Source: Erysipelotrichaceae bacterium (lineage in GTDB: Bacteria > Bacillota_I > Bacilli_A > Erysipelotrichales > Erysipelotrichaceae). Taken from it: DNA of 49,896 nucleotides. Made by a program: the position numbers and the translations under genes. Positions within the stretch are counted from its first letter, which is position 1, and every line of letters begins with the position of its first letter. The notes beneath the pieces are model-generated. The model was not told the DNA's origin, did no database searches, and saw only the letters and a list, made by a program, of their open reading frames with translations. Below are positions 37,003 to 45,526 of the stretch, one piece after another. The stretch spans positions 1-49,896 of the forward strand of contig SVBN01000016.1 of NCBI GenBank assembly GCA_015058875.1. The letters are read 5' to 3'.

Positions 37003-37783
37003 GCTGATAACCTTGCTCGCTGTGCTTGTCTGCATGTTTCTTCCTTCAGCGGTATATGCGGAATCGGAACTGTTTACGGATCCGGATACAGGTTATTCCG
37101 TATATATCAGCGATCAGGCAGATCTTCTGACAGACGGGGAAGAGCAGATGCTTGCGGAACAGATGAAGCAGTGCACGCAGTACGGCCATGCCGTGTTCGC
37201 CACCAATTCCTCACCGGTATCTTCAGCTTCTTCGGAGGCAGAGCGTCTGTACCGGATTTATGCCGGATATGAGTCGGGAACACTGTTCCTGATCGATATG
37301 CATACCAGAAATCTGTATATCTTCTCAGACGGAGAGAATTACCGGACAATTACCCGCTCCTATGCCGAATCGGTAACGGATAATGTGTATCGCATGGCAG
37401 GCAGGGAAGAATACTATGAATGCGCTTCGGAAGTATTCAGCCAGGTATATACATTGCTGGAAGGCGGAAGGATTGCCAGACCAATGAAGGTGATCACAAA
37501 CATCCTGCTTTCCGCAGTCATAGCCGTGATTCTGAATTATATGCTGGCTGATTTCTCACGCAGAAAGAAGTATGCAAATGAAGCGGCAGCGGCAGCCGCC
37601 ATCTCCACATTTGCCGCAGCACAGGTGCTCGGCAGATCCAAAGCAGGCACCAGACGTGTCTATGATCCCCCGGCATCGGATGATTCATCATCCGGAAGTT
37701 CCGGCAGTTCTCATTCCTCCGGCGGGGGAAGTTCATCTTCCGGCGGTTCTTCTTCCGGTGGAGGCGGAGGACACCGCTTCTGA
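36995..37783 (+). CDS. TPM-domain membrane protein (YgcG-like)
   Basis: The 262-residue protein has a signal peptide (cleavage near residue 23, after VYA), a TPM domain (about 35-155, opening with YSVYISDQADLLTDGEE) and a membrane span near 167-185. The low-complexity Ser/Gly tail ends in GGGGGHRF, the usual C-terminus of YgcG-type proteins. TPM domains occur in photosystem repair and envelope-stress proteins; the activity is unsettled. The start at 36995 follows AAAGGGGGTGA and overlaps the zinc-ribbon gene. Confidence 0.8.
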   Translation: MRKLITLLAVLVCMFLPSAVYAESELFTDPDTGYSVYISDQADLLTDGEEQMLAEQMKQCTQYGHAVFATNSSPVSSASSEAERLYRIYAGYESGTLFLIDMHTRNLYIFSDGENYRTITRSYAESVTDNVYRMAGREEYYECASEVFSQVYTLLEGGRIARPMKVITNILLSAVIAVILNYMLADFSRRKKYANEAAAAAAISTFAAAQVLGRSKAGTRRVYDPPASDDSSSGSSGSSHSSGGGSSSSGGSSSGGGGGHRF

Positions 37784-37821
37784 ATTTCGTACAGATAGAT
37801 TTGACAGTTTCAGAGGATACT

Positions 37822-38061
37822 ATGGCAAGGAAAGAAAGAGTTACAATTGAGCAGTACCGCGAGGCACTGGATCAGGCAGCTCATGAAAAAGAACTGACCG
37901 GTGAAGACAGCAGTGCGACATGGATTCATGAAAGAATTGAGGATCCTTCTTATATGCGTGGATATAAGATTCTGCCTTCCTGCAGATGCAGCGCATGCGG
38001 AGGATATTCCAATTCACCGCGTCCTGTCTGTCCTTCCTGCGGCAGACGGATGATCAGATAA
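37822..38061 (+). CDS. Small zinc-ribbon protein
   Basis: The 79-residue protein ends in a zinc ribbon (Cys60-x-Cys-x2-Cys then CPSCGRRM). AGAGGA lies 4 bases before the ATG at 37822. It is probably the third gene of the zinc-ribbon/TPM operon. No catalytic part is visible; an adaptor or nucleic-acid/protein contact role is possible. Confidence 0.65.
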   Translation: MARKERVTIEQYREALDQAAHEKELTGEDSSATWIHERIEDPSYMRGYKILPSCRCSACGGYSNSPRPVCPSCGRRMIR

Positions 38062-38068
38062 GACAGCT

Positions 38069-38090
38069 GTGCCGGATTCTCCGGCACTTT
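38069..38090 (+). terminator. Short terminator-like hairpin
   Basis: GTGCCGG (38069-38075) pairs with CCGGCAC (38081-38087), followed by only TTT, just before the next ribosome site. Confidence 0.45.
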
Positions 38091-38102
38091 CAGGAGGCGG
38101 AT

Positions 38103-39131
38103 ATGATTGAACTGTTCGGAACGCTCGGTCCCGCATGTGCGGACCGGGAAATCATAGCGGAAATGCTGAAGCAGGGCATGCACGGCATGCGTCTGAATCT
38201 TTCACACGGCTCGCTGGAAAACAGCGGGAAAATGCTGGAGGAATACCGGGCGGCACAGGAAATGTGCGGAATCACTGCGGAGCTTCTGATTGATATGCAG
38301 GGACCGGAGCTGAGAGTAAATAAACCGTCTGAGCCTCTTGAAATGAAGCGGGGAGATCGGATCATGCTTTCCTGCAGTGACAGGGGAATCATCATTCCGG
38401 AATGCCTGATGCATGTCCTTGAAACCGGTGATGCCGTACTGATTGATGACGGCGTTATCGAACTTGCGGTCCTGTCCGTACAGCAAGAATGTGCGGAAGC
38501 AGAAGTTGTGCGCGGCGGAATACTGAAAGACCGCAAGAGCATCAAGGCGGTCAATAAGGATGTATACGGTCCGGTATTCACGGAAACAGATTATGAAAAC
38601 ATCCGCAATGCCGGACGATACGGTGTAACCGCGGTGATGCAGCCGTTTGTCAGAAACGGTGAAGATCTGAAGGAAGTCCGCAGAATCCTGACTGATAACG
38701 GCTGCGGAAATCTGCGCATCTTCGCAAAAATAGAAAGCCGGGAAGGCATGCGCAATCTCGAAAGCATCATTCCCGAGGCGGATATGATTGTGATCGCAAG
38801 AGGGGATCTCGGCAATGATATGCCGCTGTGGGATCTTCCTGCCGCCCAGAAATATATCGGGGAAAAATGCCTTCAGGCGGATGTCCCGTTTCTTGTCGTG
38901 ACACAGATGCTTGCCAGTATGGTATCCAGTCCTGTACCGACGCGTGCAGAGGTATCCGACATCTTCCGGGCAGTAACCGAAGGTGCTTCCGCATTGATGG
39001 TGACCAATGAGACGGCCGCAGGAAAATATCCTGCAGAAGTCATCCGTTATCTTCATCAGACTGCAGAGAGTGCCGAAGCATGGATGCAGGGATCATTTTC
39101 CGTGCTGCAGGATCAGCCGGCAATCTTCTGA
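38103..39131 (+). CDS. Short pyruvate kinase-like protein
   Basis: The 342-residue protein matches the pyruvate kinase barrel: GTLGPA start, KIESREGMRNLE with the catalytic lysine, MIVIARGDLG, and TQMLASM with PTRAEVSDIFRAV. Pyruvate kinases are about 470-590 residues; this one has a small B-domain-like insert but stops before the C-terminal allosteric domain. The usual SGETAAGKYP reads TNETAAGKYP. It may be a non-allosteric pyruvate kinase or act on another phospho-enolate. AGGAGG precedes the ATG. Its end overlaps the convergent VOC gene by 19 bases. Confidence 0.75.
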   Translation: MIELFGTLGPACADREIIAEMLKQGMHGMRLNLSHGSLENSGKMLEEYRAAQEMCGITAELLIDMQGPELRVNKPSEPLEMKRGDRIMLSCSDRGIIIPECLMHVLETGDAVLIDDGVIELAVLSVQQECAEAEVVRGGILKDRKSIKAVNKDVYGPVFTETDYENIRNAGRYGVTAVMQPFVRNGEDLKEVRRILTDNGCGNLRIFAKIESREGMRNLESIIPEADMIVIARGDLGNDMPLWDLPAAQKYIGEKCLQADVPFLVVTQMLASMVSSPVPTRAEVSDIFRAVTEGASALMVTNETAAGKYPAEVIRYLHQTAESAEAWMQGSFSVLQDQPAIF

Positions 39132-39484
39132 AATTCCACAAGATATCCGTCCGGGTCAAGAAGGAAAAAGGAGAATACCGGAAAGTCCGGATGTTTCTGC
39201 GGAGCTTTGTAAACCGTACATCTGTCCTTCAGAATCTCATATGCCTGAAGGACTTTTTCATTGCTTTCAAGGTTCAGGGAAAGACAGACACCTCCGGGAC
39301 CGGAAAGCGGCTGCCTGCCGTCGGAATACCGGCAGAATCCCCAGTATCCGTAACCTGTGTCAAAGATATAAAGATTGTCCGACTGCTTCTGAAATACCGG
39401 AAGCTTCAGAATTTCATGGTAGAAATGATAAGTCTGCCCGATATCCGTGCAGGGAAGAAACACAACGCTGCTTTCAATTTTCAT
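39113..39484 (-). CDS. VOC-family (glyoxalase/bleomycin resistance fold) protein
   Basis: The 123-residue single-domain protein has paired beta-alpha-beta-beta-beta units (a VVFLPCTDIGQTYHFYHEIL opening and a DPDGYLVEFQ ending, the latter with the usual metal-ligand glutamate). The first-strand metal ligand is not a clear histidine or glutamate, so it may bind a ligand without classical glyoxalase chemistry. AGGAG supports the start at 39484. Confidence 0.75.
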   Translation of the reverse strand: MKIESSVVFLPCTDIGQTYHFYHEILKLPVFQKQSDNLYIFDTGYGYWGFCRYSDGRQPLSGPGGVCLSLNLESNEKVLQAYEILKDRCTVYKAPQKHPDFPVFSFFLLDPDGYLVEFQKIAG

Positions 39485-39514
39485 AAAATGCTCCTGTAAG
39501 TTAATCAAAGTATA

Positions 39515-39997
39515 TCAGTCCCGGTGTATCCGGATGCGGAAAATATCATTCATGGCGATGCTCAGGTCACCGATCCGCACTTTCTGTGTGATTGGATCGG
39601 CAGATCGGACAATGTCCGTGACAGTCTCATAGCTCCCTTTGATCCCGCAGTCTTCATGATGCGGATCCGTGCAGGGAACATAGTATTCCACAGAGGCCAG
39701 CACTCTGTTTTTTTCTGCCTCCCGCCGTGTCTGTGTCAGCCGGTGCAGGGTGCGCAGCTGATCATTCAGCACAAGCATCTCATCCGGGGAAAGGCTGCGT
39801 CTGTTTTCGTAAACGATATCCTTGGACTGTACTTCTTCCTCAAATCCCTTCAGTGCCGCAAACGGCGCGAAGATCTTCGCCCGTTTTCCTCTCATCATTG
39901 CCGGATGGCGCAGGGAGAAGTAATCTCCGCGGTGCACAGGCCGTCCTTTTTTCATGACGGCGTCATATTTGAAATTACGCTGAATATTCTGTGTCAT
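39515..39997 (-). CDS. YolD-like protein, partner of the Y-family polymerase
   Basis: The 160-residue protein has the conserved core YFSLRHPAMMRGKRAKIF followed by FAALKGFEEEV found in YolD-like proteins next to UvrX/UmuC-type polymerases in Firmicutes. A UmuD-like accessory role for such proteins has been suggested. GGAGGATCT precedes the ATG, and the polymerase gene ends 8 bases upstream, so the two are co-transcribed. Confidence 0.75.
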   Translation of the reverse strand: MTQNIQRNFKYDAVMKKGRPVHRGDYFSLRHPAMMRGKRAKIFAPFAALKGFEEEVQSKDIVYENRRSLSPDEMLVLNDQLRTLHRLTQTRREAEKNRVLASVEYYVPCTDPHHEDCGIKGSYETVTDIVRSADPITQKVRIGDLSIAMNDIFRIRIHRD

Positions 39998-40005
39998 AGA
40001 TCCTC

Positions 40006-41418
40006 CTATGCTTTGTGGCCTCCGATCTGTCCGTTTCTTTCCTTCAGTGTTCCTGCTTCCATCAGATTTGTGCCGCGCAGTACGGCGTTGGCCCCGTATT
40101 TTCTGCGGATCTGCCGCATTGCCTCCTGAAGGCGTTTTTCCCTGTCCAGACGGTCATAGTCCGTGAACAGATCCAGCTGCAGAATACCCGGATCCCTGAG
40201 CGTGTCCTCCGCCGCGATGCCAAGCCTGCGGATATAAAACCTGCGGTCAACTTTCAGATCAAACAGCTCCAGCAGGGCGGAGGTGATGACGGACAGGCTG
40301 TTTGTTCTGTTTCCGAACCGTGCTGTTCCTCCCGTGTGTTTCGGATGAAGCCGGTTGTAATAATCCAGTACAAGCGGACCGTTATAATCCCTGACATATT
40401 CAAGGGTAATGGGATCGAAGCTGATCCAGAACGAGACCGCTCTGGTTGTCAGATTCTTTGCATGCAGATCTGCGCAGAGCGTATCGATCATTTCCCGGAA
40501 GACAAGTCTTGCATCGGTGAAATCGTAAGGACGGGCGAGTACCTGGCCGACACTGACGCTGTGCGCAGATGATTCATAATTCTTGATGTCTGACATGCGT
40601 ACCGGTTCAATCCCCCAGGCATGATCAATCAGAATCTCGGCATCGATGCCGAATACTTTATAAAGATCATCCTCATGGCTCTGGCTGAATGCAGCGACAT
40701 CACCCATGGTAAACAGTCCGAGTCTGTTCAGCCGGGCTGCTTTGCCGGGGCCGATCTGCCAGAAGTCGGTCAGAGGCTGATGATCCCAGAGCAGGTATTT
40801 GTAGCTGTCCTCATCAATCTCGGCAATCCGGACGCCGTCCTTATCGGCTTTTGCCTTTTTGGCGACAATATCCATTGCGACCTTGGCAAGATACATATTT
40901 GTTCCGATACCGATTGTTGCTGTGATGCCCGTAACGGAAAGCACTTCCCGTATCATTGTGACGGCCATCAGATGGGCAGGGGAGATCTTCTGCTTTTCCG
41001 CTTCCTGTTCATACAGATGCAGATAAGGCGCCGCATCAATAAAGCACTCATCGATGCTGTAGACATGGATATCCTCCGGTGCCGCATAGTGCAGATAGAT
41101 GGAATAGATCTGTGCGGAGATCCGTTCATATTCCGCCATTCTCGGCACGGCAATAATGTATCCGATGCGGCAGTGATTCTTTTCTTCATATTCCCGGATT
41201 TTCTGCTTTGCCTCAAACAGCCGCGGCCGGGAAGGGACACCGATTGCCTTGAGACTCGGTGATACGGCAAGACAGATGGTTTTGTCTGATCTGGACGAGT
41301 CTGCGACAAGCAGATTCGCTGTCAGCGGATCAAGTCCTCTCCAGACACATTCCACGCTTGCATAATAGCTTTTCAGATCACTGCAGATATATACGGAACT
41401 GCTGAATTCCACCGTCAT
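40006..41418 (-). CDS. Y-family DNA polymerase (UmuC/UvrX-like)
   Basis: The 470-residue translesion polymerase has catalytic Asp14 (CSDLKSYYASVE), the SIDECF motif with Asp123/Glu124, a helix-hairpin-helix region (WQIGPGKAARLNRLG near 215) and a little-finger domain. A C-terminal QLDLFTDYD sequence is a beta-clamp-binding motif. It copies damaged DNA with low fidelity. The start codon lacks a strong ribosome site. No LexA box was recognised upstream, although such genes are usually SOS-controlled. Confidence 0.9.
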   Translation of the reverse strand: MTVEFSSSVYICSDLKSYYASVECVWRGLDPLTANLLVADSSRSDKTICLAVSPSLKAIGVPSRPRLFEAKQKIREYEEKNHCRIGYIIAVPRMAEYERISAQIYSIYLHYAAPEDIHVYSIDECFIDAAPYLHLYEQEAEKQKISPAHLMAVTMIREVLSVTGITATIGIGTNMYLAKVAMDIVAKKAKADKDGVRIAEIDEDSYKYLLWDHQPLTDFWQIGPGKAARLNRLGLFTMGDVAAFSQSHEDDLYKVFGIDAEILIDHAWGIEPVRMSDIKNYESSAHSVSVGQVLARPYDFTDARLVFREMIDTLCADLHAKNLTTRAVSFWISFDPITLEYVRDYNGPLVLDYYNRLHPKHTGGTARFGNRTNSLSVITSALLELFDLKVDRRFYIRRLGIAAEDTLRDPGILQLDLFTDYDRLDREKRLQEAMRQIRRKYGANAVLRGTNLMEAGTLKERNGQIGGHKA

Positions 41419-41636
41419 CTCTGTTGCATGGCAGCATTTCTAAACGATTAAAAAGTTGCCTGTTATTCCTTTCTATGCATTTATTTTACATATATATTCT
41501 GTTTAAAATCAACTTAATGTTGCATAATGTGCAAAAGACGCAACTCTTGTGTCACTTGTGAAAAAATAATTTTTTATGAATTTACGGGAATTCGATCTTT
41601 TTTGGCAAATATTCTTAACAGGAGGAAATATCCTGT

Positions 41637-42482
41637 ATGAGCAAAAAGAGGAAAAAGAATCAAAAGAACAATCCGCTTCGCCGCAATTTCAACGATATTC
41701 TGTTCAGGGCTATGTTCAGCAGAAAGCGGAATGTGATCCGTCTGTATCATGATCTTCATCCGGAGGATACTGATCCATTGAGTGAGACAGATATTGAAAT
41801 AATGACACTCACAGGCAGGTATGTTTCCGGGGAGTATAACGATCTGTCTTTTTCTGTTCGAGGTACGCTGATGATATTAACTGAAGCACAGTCCATATGG
41901 TCGGAAAATATCGGCTTCCGCCTGATCGGGTATCTGTATAAAACGCTGAATACATATGTGCGAAAGACCGGACAGAACAGATACAATTCCATGCCGCTTC
42001 AGTTTCCGGTATGCGAGCTTGCGGTTATATATAGCGGAACAGATCAGATCGATGGAAAAGAAAAATATCTGAATTACCGGATCGAGAATCTTCCTGTTTC
42101 AATGAATATCAAAGTGATCACTCCTGAAAACAGCACAGGTATTATCAAAGTGTATATCAGGCAGTGTCAGATAATGCGCCAGCTCCGGAAAATGTATGGG
42201 GATAATCCGCAGGCGATTGTTGATGATTTTTTTACGATATGTGAAAATGAAGGTATCAGTGAAGAGTATCTGGAAGAATTCAGAGAGGAGATGAAACGGA
42301 ATATGAGAGCATGGATGACGCAGGCGGAAGCATTTGACGAGTACGATGCATCAATGAAAAAACAGATAGCGGATGCAAAGGCAGAAGCAACAGAAAAAGC
42401 CGCATTGCTTGCATTAAAAGATGAGGAAAATGCAAGGTTAAGAGAAGAAATCAGAAGGCTGAAAAAGAATCAGAAGCAGTAA
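41637..42482 (+). CDS. Rpn/PD-(D/E)XK nuclease family transposase-like protein
   Basis: The 281-residue protein has the Rpn-type core: an N-terminal basic tail, NDILFRAMF, then a nuclease-like stretch with EYNDLSF and ILTEAQS (the E-x-Q of the PD-(D/E)XK fold), followed by helical and coiled-coil C-terminal parts (about 215-281). Relatives promote RecA-independent recombination or are annotated as transposases. AGGAGG precedes the ATG. Its surroundings are AT-richer than the neighbours, suggesting recent acquisition. No terminal inverted repeats were seen. Confidence 0.75.
   Translation: MSKKRKKNQKNNPLRRNFNDILFRAMFSRKRNVIRLYHDLHPEDTDPLSETDIEIMTLTGRYVSGEYNDLSFSVRGTLMILTEAQSIWSENIGFRLIGYLYKTLNTYVRKTGQNRYNSMPLQFPVCELAVIYSGTDQIDGKEKYLNYRIENLPVSMNIKVITPENSTGIIKVYIRQCQIMRQLRKMYGDNPQAIVDDFFTICENEGISEEYLEEFREEMKRNMRAWMTQAEAFDEYDASMKKQIADAKAEATEKAALLALKDEENARLREEIRRLKKNQKQ
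42302..42465 (+). repeat. Direct repeat, upstream copy (within the Rpn-like gene)
   Basis: This segment encodes the C-terminal coiled coil and is repeated, with point changes and a short insertion, at 42625-42810. Confidence 0.8.
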
Positions 42483-42624
42483 ACAACAGTATCTGAAAAC
42501 AGATAATTCAAAAAAACTGAATCAGGCGTATTTGACCATCAGAAGATAAACCAGCAAGAGGATCCGACCGTCCGTATTAATTGATTTTTCTGGTGTTTTT
42601 AATTTGCTCAGGAGGAGACAGACA

Positions 42625-42810
42625 ATGAGAGCATGTATGACGCAGGCGGAAGCATTTGATGAGTATGATGCATCGATGAAAAAACAGATAGCGGATGCAG
42701 GAACAGAAGCAATGAATGCCAAAAAGGAAGCTGCTGAAAAAGCTGCATTGCTTGCACTAAAAGATGAAGAAAATGCAAGGTTAAGAGAAGAAATCAGAAG
42801 ACTGGAAGAA
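42625..42810 (+). repeat. Direct repeat, downstream copy
   Basis: Diverged copy of 42302-42465. Similarity stops abruptly upstream of about 42609, so only the 3' part of the gene was duplicated. Confidence 0.8.
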
Positions 42811-42849
42811 GAATACAGCAGACTGAAGAGTAATCATGTGCCGGAATGA
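42625..42849 (+). pseudogene. Duplicated coiled-coil tail of the Rpn-like gene
   Basis: The 74-codon frame repeats the last about 65 codons of the preceding gene (the MTQAEAFDEYDASMKKQIAD region onward) with a few insertions, but the nuclease part is missing. The AGGAGGAGAC before its ATG corresponds to coding sequence (the GAGGAGATGAAACGG codons) in the parent gene. It may be a decayed copy or a translated stand-alone coiled coil. Confidence 0.65.
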
Positions 42850-42906
42850 TGCAGTATGTATCAATCGTGTGACACATGATCAGCCGTTCATCTCTGACTG
42901 CCGGCA

Positions 42907-42953
42907 TTTTCCACAGTTTTCCACAAAAGTTATCCACAATTGTGGATAACTTT
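42907..42953. promoter_or_regulatory. DnaA-box cluster with a perfect palindrome
   Basis: There are two TTTTCCACA boxes (42907-42915 and 42917-42925, one helical turn apart), one consensus TTATCCACA (42930-42938) and its inverted copy TGTGGATAA (42941-42949). The last two form a 28-base perfect palindrome (42926-42953) ending in T, which could also fold as a terminator. No dnaA, dnaN or rpmH gene is nearby. Confidence 0.65.
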
Positions 42954-43080
42954 TTCAACAGCTGTCGGTTTCAGAGAGAGTTATAATTCTGCGGAGGGCA
43001 GCCGGCAGATGTGATGTGCAGCATGACCAAAACATATCCAAACCATGATATGATAAATACAGGAATCAGGGAGGTGTGCT

Positions 43081-43314
43081 ATGAACGAATCCGCAAGACA
43101 TTCCTTTGCCCTTGCCGGACTGGCATTGTTTCTGACAGTCGGTTTTGCTGTATTCAGCACCGGCAGACTGACAACATCGTATTTCGCATCCGTTTTCCAC
43201 ACGACTTCTGATCGCCCGGAAGCATCCTCGTCCGCTTATACGGTATCCGGCTCGACGGCGGTCCCGGCATATTCTTCTTCGGGAACTTTTGAGACGGTTT
43301 CTTCCGGAAACTGA
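43081..43314 (+). CDS. Small membrane or exported protein
   Basis: The 77-residue protein has one hydrophobic segment (about residues 9-27) followed by a Ser/Thr/Ala-rich outer tail. A strong AGGGAGG ribosome site precedes the ATG. No family is recognised. It lies between the DnaA-box cluster and the tRNA gene, with no partner on its strand. Confidence 0.6.
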   Translation: MNESARHSFALAGLALFLTVGFAVFSTGRLTTSYFASVFHTTSDRPEASSSAYTVSGSTAVPAYSSSGTFETVSSGN

Positions 43315-43368
43315 GTTCTGACAGGATGAAATCATTGTCTGTTTATGATATGATCTCATTGTTCTTGA

Positions 43369-43444
43369 GGACCCTTAGCTCAATGGTCAGAGCTATCGGC
43401 TCATAACCGATTGGTTGTAGGTTCGAGTCCTACAGGGTCCACCA
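43369..43444 (+). tRNA. tRNA-Ile2 (anticodon CAT, lysidine-type)
   Basis: The 76-base cloverleaf has acceptor stem GGACCCT/AGGGTCC, D-arm AGCTC...GAGCT, anticodon arm with loop CTCATAA, and T-arm TGTAG-GTTCGAG-CTACA. Discriminator A and an encoded CCA follow. Although CAT suggests methionine, the acceptor, anticodon and T-arm match the Bacillus tRNA-Ile2 type, in which TilS converts the C to lysidine to read AUA. Confidence 0.92.
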
Positions 43445-43455
43445 TGGCACTTTAC

Positions 43456-43477
43456 AGCAGGAGTATTCCTGCTTTTT
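43456..43477 (+). terminator. Rho-independent terminator of the tRNA gene
   Basis: AGCAGGA (43456-43462) pairs with TCCTGCT (43467-43473), followed by TTTT. Confidence 0.8.
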
Positions 43478-43483
43478 ATGTAC

Positions 43484-43507
43484 GAAAAAGCGGGAATCAA
43501 TCCCGCT
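43484..43507 (-). terminator. Rho-independent terminator of deoC
   Basis: AGCGGGA (43489-43495) pairs with TCCCGCT (43501-43507); on the minus strand a TTTTT tract follows. The stem includes the deoC stop codon. Confidence 0.8.
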
Positions 43508-44195
43508 GATGCTGTGATAATTCCTGCATGATCCGGACCCCGGAAGATGTGCCGATGCGCTCAGCACCTGCTTCAATCATTTCCAGTGCGGCGGAAAGGG
43601 TGCGGATGCCTCCGGCCGCCTTAACCCTGACGTACGGTCCGGCATGCTGTTTCATCAGCCGGACATGCTCCGCTTTCGCTCCCGCTGTGCCGAATCCGGT
43701 GGATGTTTTGATGTAATCCGGCTGTATTTCCGAAGCGATTTTTGAAAGCGCAATGATCTCTTCTTCGCTCAGATAACATGTTTCAAAGATAACCTTGCAG
43801 ATGACGTGATGTGATCTGCAGAGGGATACCATCTGTTTCATCTCTTCACGGATATAATCCGTATGGCCTTCCTTCAGTTCGGTGATATTGATCACATAGT
43901 CAATTTCATCCGCACCGTTTTCAATCGCATCGCGCGCTTCAAACACCTTGACGGCAATGGTCTGCTGGCCGAGAGGGAAACCGGCTGCCGCTCCCACATG
44001 GACATCGCTGTTCTTCAGAAATTCATGACAGAGATGTGTCTGGCATGAATTGACCGCGGTCATCCTGAAATGATACTGCATTGCTTCCTCACAGAGCTTT
44101 TTCATATCCGCATAAGAAGCGTCCGCATGCAGATTGGTGTGATCGATCATCTGTGCCAGAACATCTTCGGAAATCACATTACAGTTCCTCATCAC
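43497..44195 (-). CDS. deoC: Deoxyribose-phosphate aldolase
   Basis: The 232-residue protein is a class I aldolase of the DeoC family: DHTNL opening, DEIDYVIN with the catalytic aspartate, Schiff-base Lys163 in YIKTSTGFG and Lys192 in [10 protein letters not shown]. It cleaves 2-deoxyribose 5-phosphate to glyceraldehyde 3-phosphate and acetaldehyde in deoxynucleoside breakdown. Usual length is about 215-260. It overlaps the ceramidase-like gene by 17 bases, an unusual partner; no nucleoside phosphorylase or deoB is nearby. Confidence 0.93.
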   Translation of the reverse strand: MMRNCNVISEDVLAQMIDHTNLHADASYADMKKLCEEAMQYHFRMTAVNSCQTHLCHEFLKNSDVHVGAAAGFPLGQQTIAVKVFEARDAIENGADEIDYVINITELKEGHTDYIREEMKQMVSLCRSHHVICKVIFETCYLSEEEIIALSKIASEIQPDYIKTSTGFGTAGAKAEHVRLMKQHAGPYVRVKAAGGIRTLSAALEMIEAGAERIGTSSGVRIMQELSQHQRD

Positions 44196-45402
44196 TCAGC
44201 TGCAGGGACATCTTTGCAAGACGTTCCCAGAAATTTCTTCTCATCCTGTCTGTAAATCCGTAATCGGTGATGCTGTGGGTTGTAATGTGATTCAGATACA
44301 GTCCGGTAATATAGTGATCAAATCCGTTGGAAATCGTTGCCAGGGTTGTTGTCTGCTTGTTCACGGAACCGTAGAATTCGGAATACAGCTCTGCCGGTTC
44401 GAATACGATGGAATATTCATCGGAAAGAATCAGCTGGCAGATCCGGTATTCGCTGATGATCTCCATCGGATCCAGTTCACGGCTGTGGGGATTGAATCCG
44501 CCCTTGTCCTTTTTCGGAAGCAGGCGGCGTTCGAGTACCTGTACTTCCTGCGGCGTCATCTGATCCTGCGGCGGGAATACGGCGTCTCCGATTTCTCTCG
44601 GTCCTTTTTCGATGGGAAGGATTGTCTCCCTGTAGCGGAAGTGATCAATGGGATGCAGATTGTTCTGATGAGCCATCTGACGTTCGAATTCCGCTATGAG
44701 TTTATCGCCGAGCACGGCAATCTGATCATATTCCTGATTCTCCCTGACAAAATGCGGCGATATATCTCCGGCCGGACCGAGCAGGAAAGTGAAGAATTCA
44801 CCCGGATATTTTTCGGAGAGTTTCTGAATGCAGTATCCCGGATATTCCGAAGTCATCGGCGGGGCAAAGAGCTTCTTGATGGTCGGGTGACAGTTATGTA
44901 TCAGAATGGTTCCGATCCGCTTTCCGTCCCCGTAGAAGGAAAGCGTCTCCGCATACAGATGATTGGCGACATGCTTCAGATCAGCCTCTCTGCTTTTTCC
45001 GACCTTGTCAAAGTAGTGATAGTTATAGGAATAGGAGACTTCATTGTATTCCTTCATTTCGACTTTTCCGATGTTTTCCATGATCCGCTTCATCAGGAAT
45101 TCACGCCATGCCGGATCGGTTGTGACAAACGGCGTGACATGGGCATGGGTTGCGGATACGACCATGTCGATTTCTTTTCCGAGCAGTGCTTCCGTATTTG
45201 CCTTGATTTCATCGCGGTATGCCTGCCATACCTCAACGACATCAATGGATACATGATACCAGGGCTTCTGATTTTCCGGTTCAATGACCAGTACACGGCA
45301 GTGCAGCGCATCCGCGCTGTCCGCGGTTTTTTCTTTCAGCGTCATTACCTGAACCGGGAAGTCCGGAGTTATTTCAAATTGTCTGAATCCGATTTTCATC
45401 AT
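44179..45402 (-). CDS. Neutral/alkaline ceramidase N-terminal-like protein
   Basis: The 407-residue protein has the core motifs of the neutral/alkaline non-lysosomal ceramidase domain: [10 protein letters not shown] (metal-binding histidines), HNCHPT and [10 protein letters not shown]. No signal peptide is present, so it is probably cytoplasmic and may act on an amide or carbohydrate-related compound rather than ceramide; many bacterial members are of unknown substrate. GGAGGAT lies 9 bases before the first ATG. It is the first gene of a unit with deoC. Confidence 0.75.
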   Translation of the reverse strand: MMKIGFRQFEITPDFPVQVMTLKEKTADSADALHCRVLVIEPENQKPWYHVSIDVVEVWQAYRDEIKANTEALLGKEIDMVVSATHAHVTPFVTTDPAWREFLMKRIMENIGKVEMKEYNEVSYSYNYHYFDKVGKSREADLKHVANHLYAETLSFYGDGKRIGTILIHNCHPTIKKLFAPPMTSEYPGYCIQKLSEKYPGEFFTFLLGPAGDISPHFVRENQEYDQIAVLGDKLIAEFERQMAHQNNLHPIDHFRYRETILPIEKGPREIGDAVFPPQDQMTPQEVQVLERRLLPKKDKGGFNPHSRELDPMEIISEYRICQLILSDEYSIVFEPAELYSEFYGSVNKQTTTLATISNGFDHYITGLYLNHITTHSITDYGFTDRMRRNFWERLAKMSLQLSDEEL

Positions 45403-45489
45403 AATGAGTTATCCTCCGGTTTCAATCATAGCATCGGCAGAGTCAATGATTCTTTCATGAATTCAGTTTTCGATGATGCACAAAAAGGA

Positions 45490-45520
45490 AAAAGAAAACC
45501 GGGAAACCCGGCTTTCGAAA
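45490..45520 (-). terminator. Rho-independent terminator of the ChbG-like gene
   Basis: CCGGG and CCCGG around AAA (45499-45511) form a stem; on the minus strand it is followed by TTTTCTTTTTCC. Confidence 0.75.
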
Positions 45521-45526
45521 GGGGAC

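Noticed and set aside
41419..41636. LexA/SOS box upstream of the Y-family polymerase
   Set aside because: No CGAAC-N4-GTTCG-like sequence was found; the region holds AT-rich promoter-like sequence only.
41637..42849. Complete insertion sequence
   Set aside because: No terminal inverted repeats or target-site duplication could be seen around the Rpn-like gene; the repeat present is a direct partial gene duplication.
42907..42953. Chromosomal replication origin
   Set aside because: Only four DnaA boxes, no clear unwinding element and no dnaA, dnaN, rpmH or parAB neighbours; kept as a DnaA-box cluster.
43369..43444. Elongator tRNA-Met
   Set aside because: Although the anticodon is CAT, the acceptor, anticodon and T-arm sequences fit the tRNA-Ile2 type rather than tRNA-Met.
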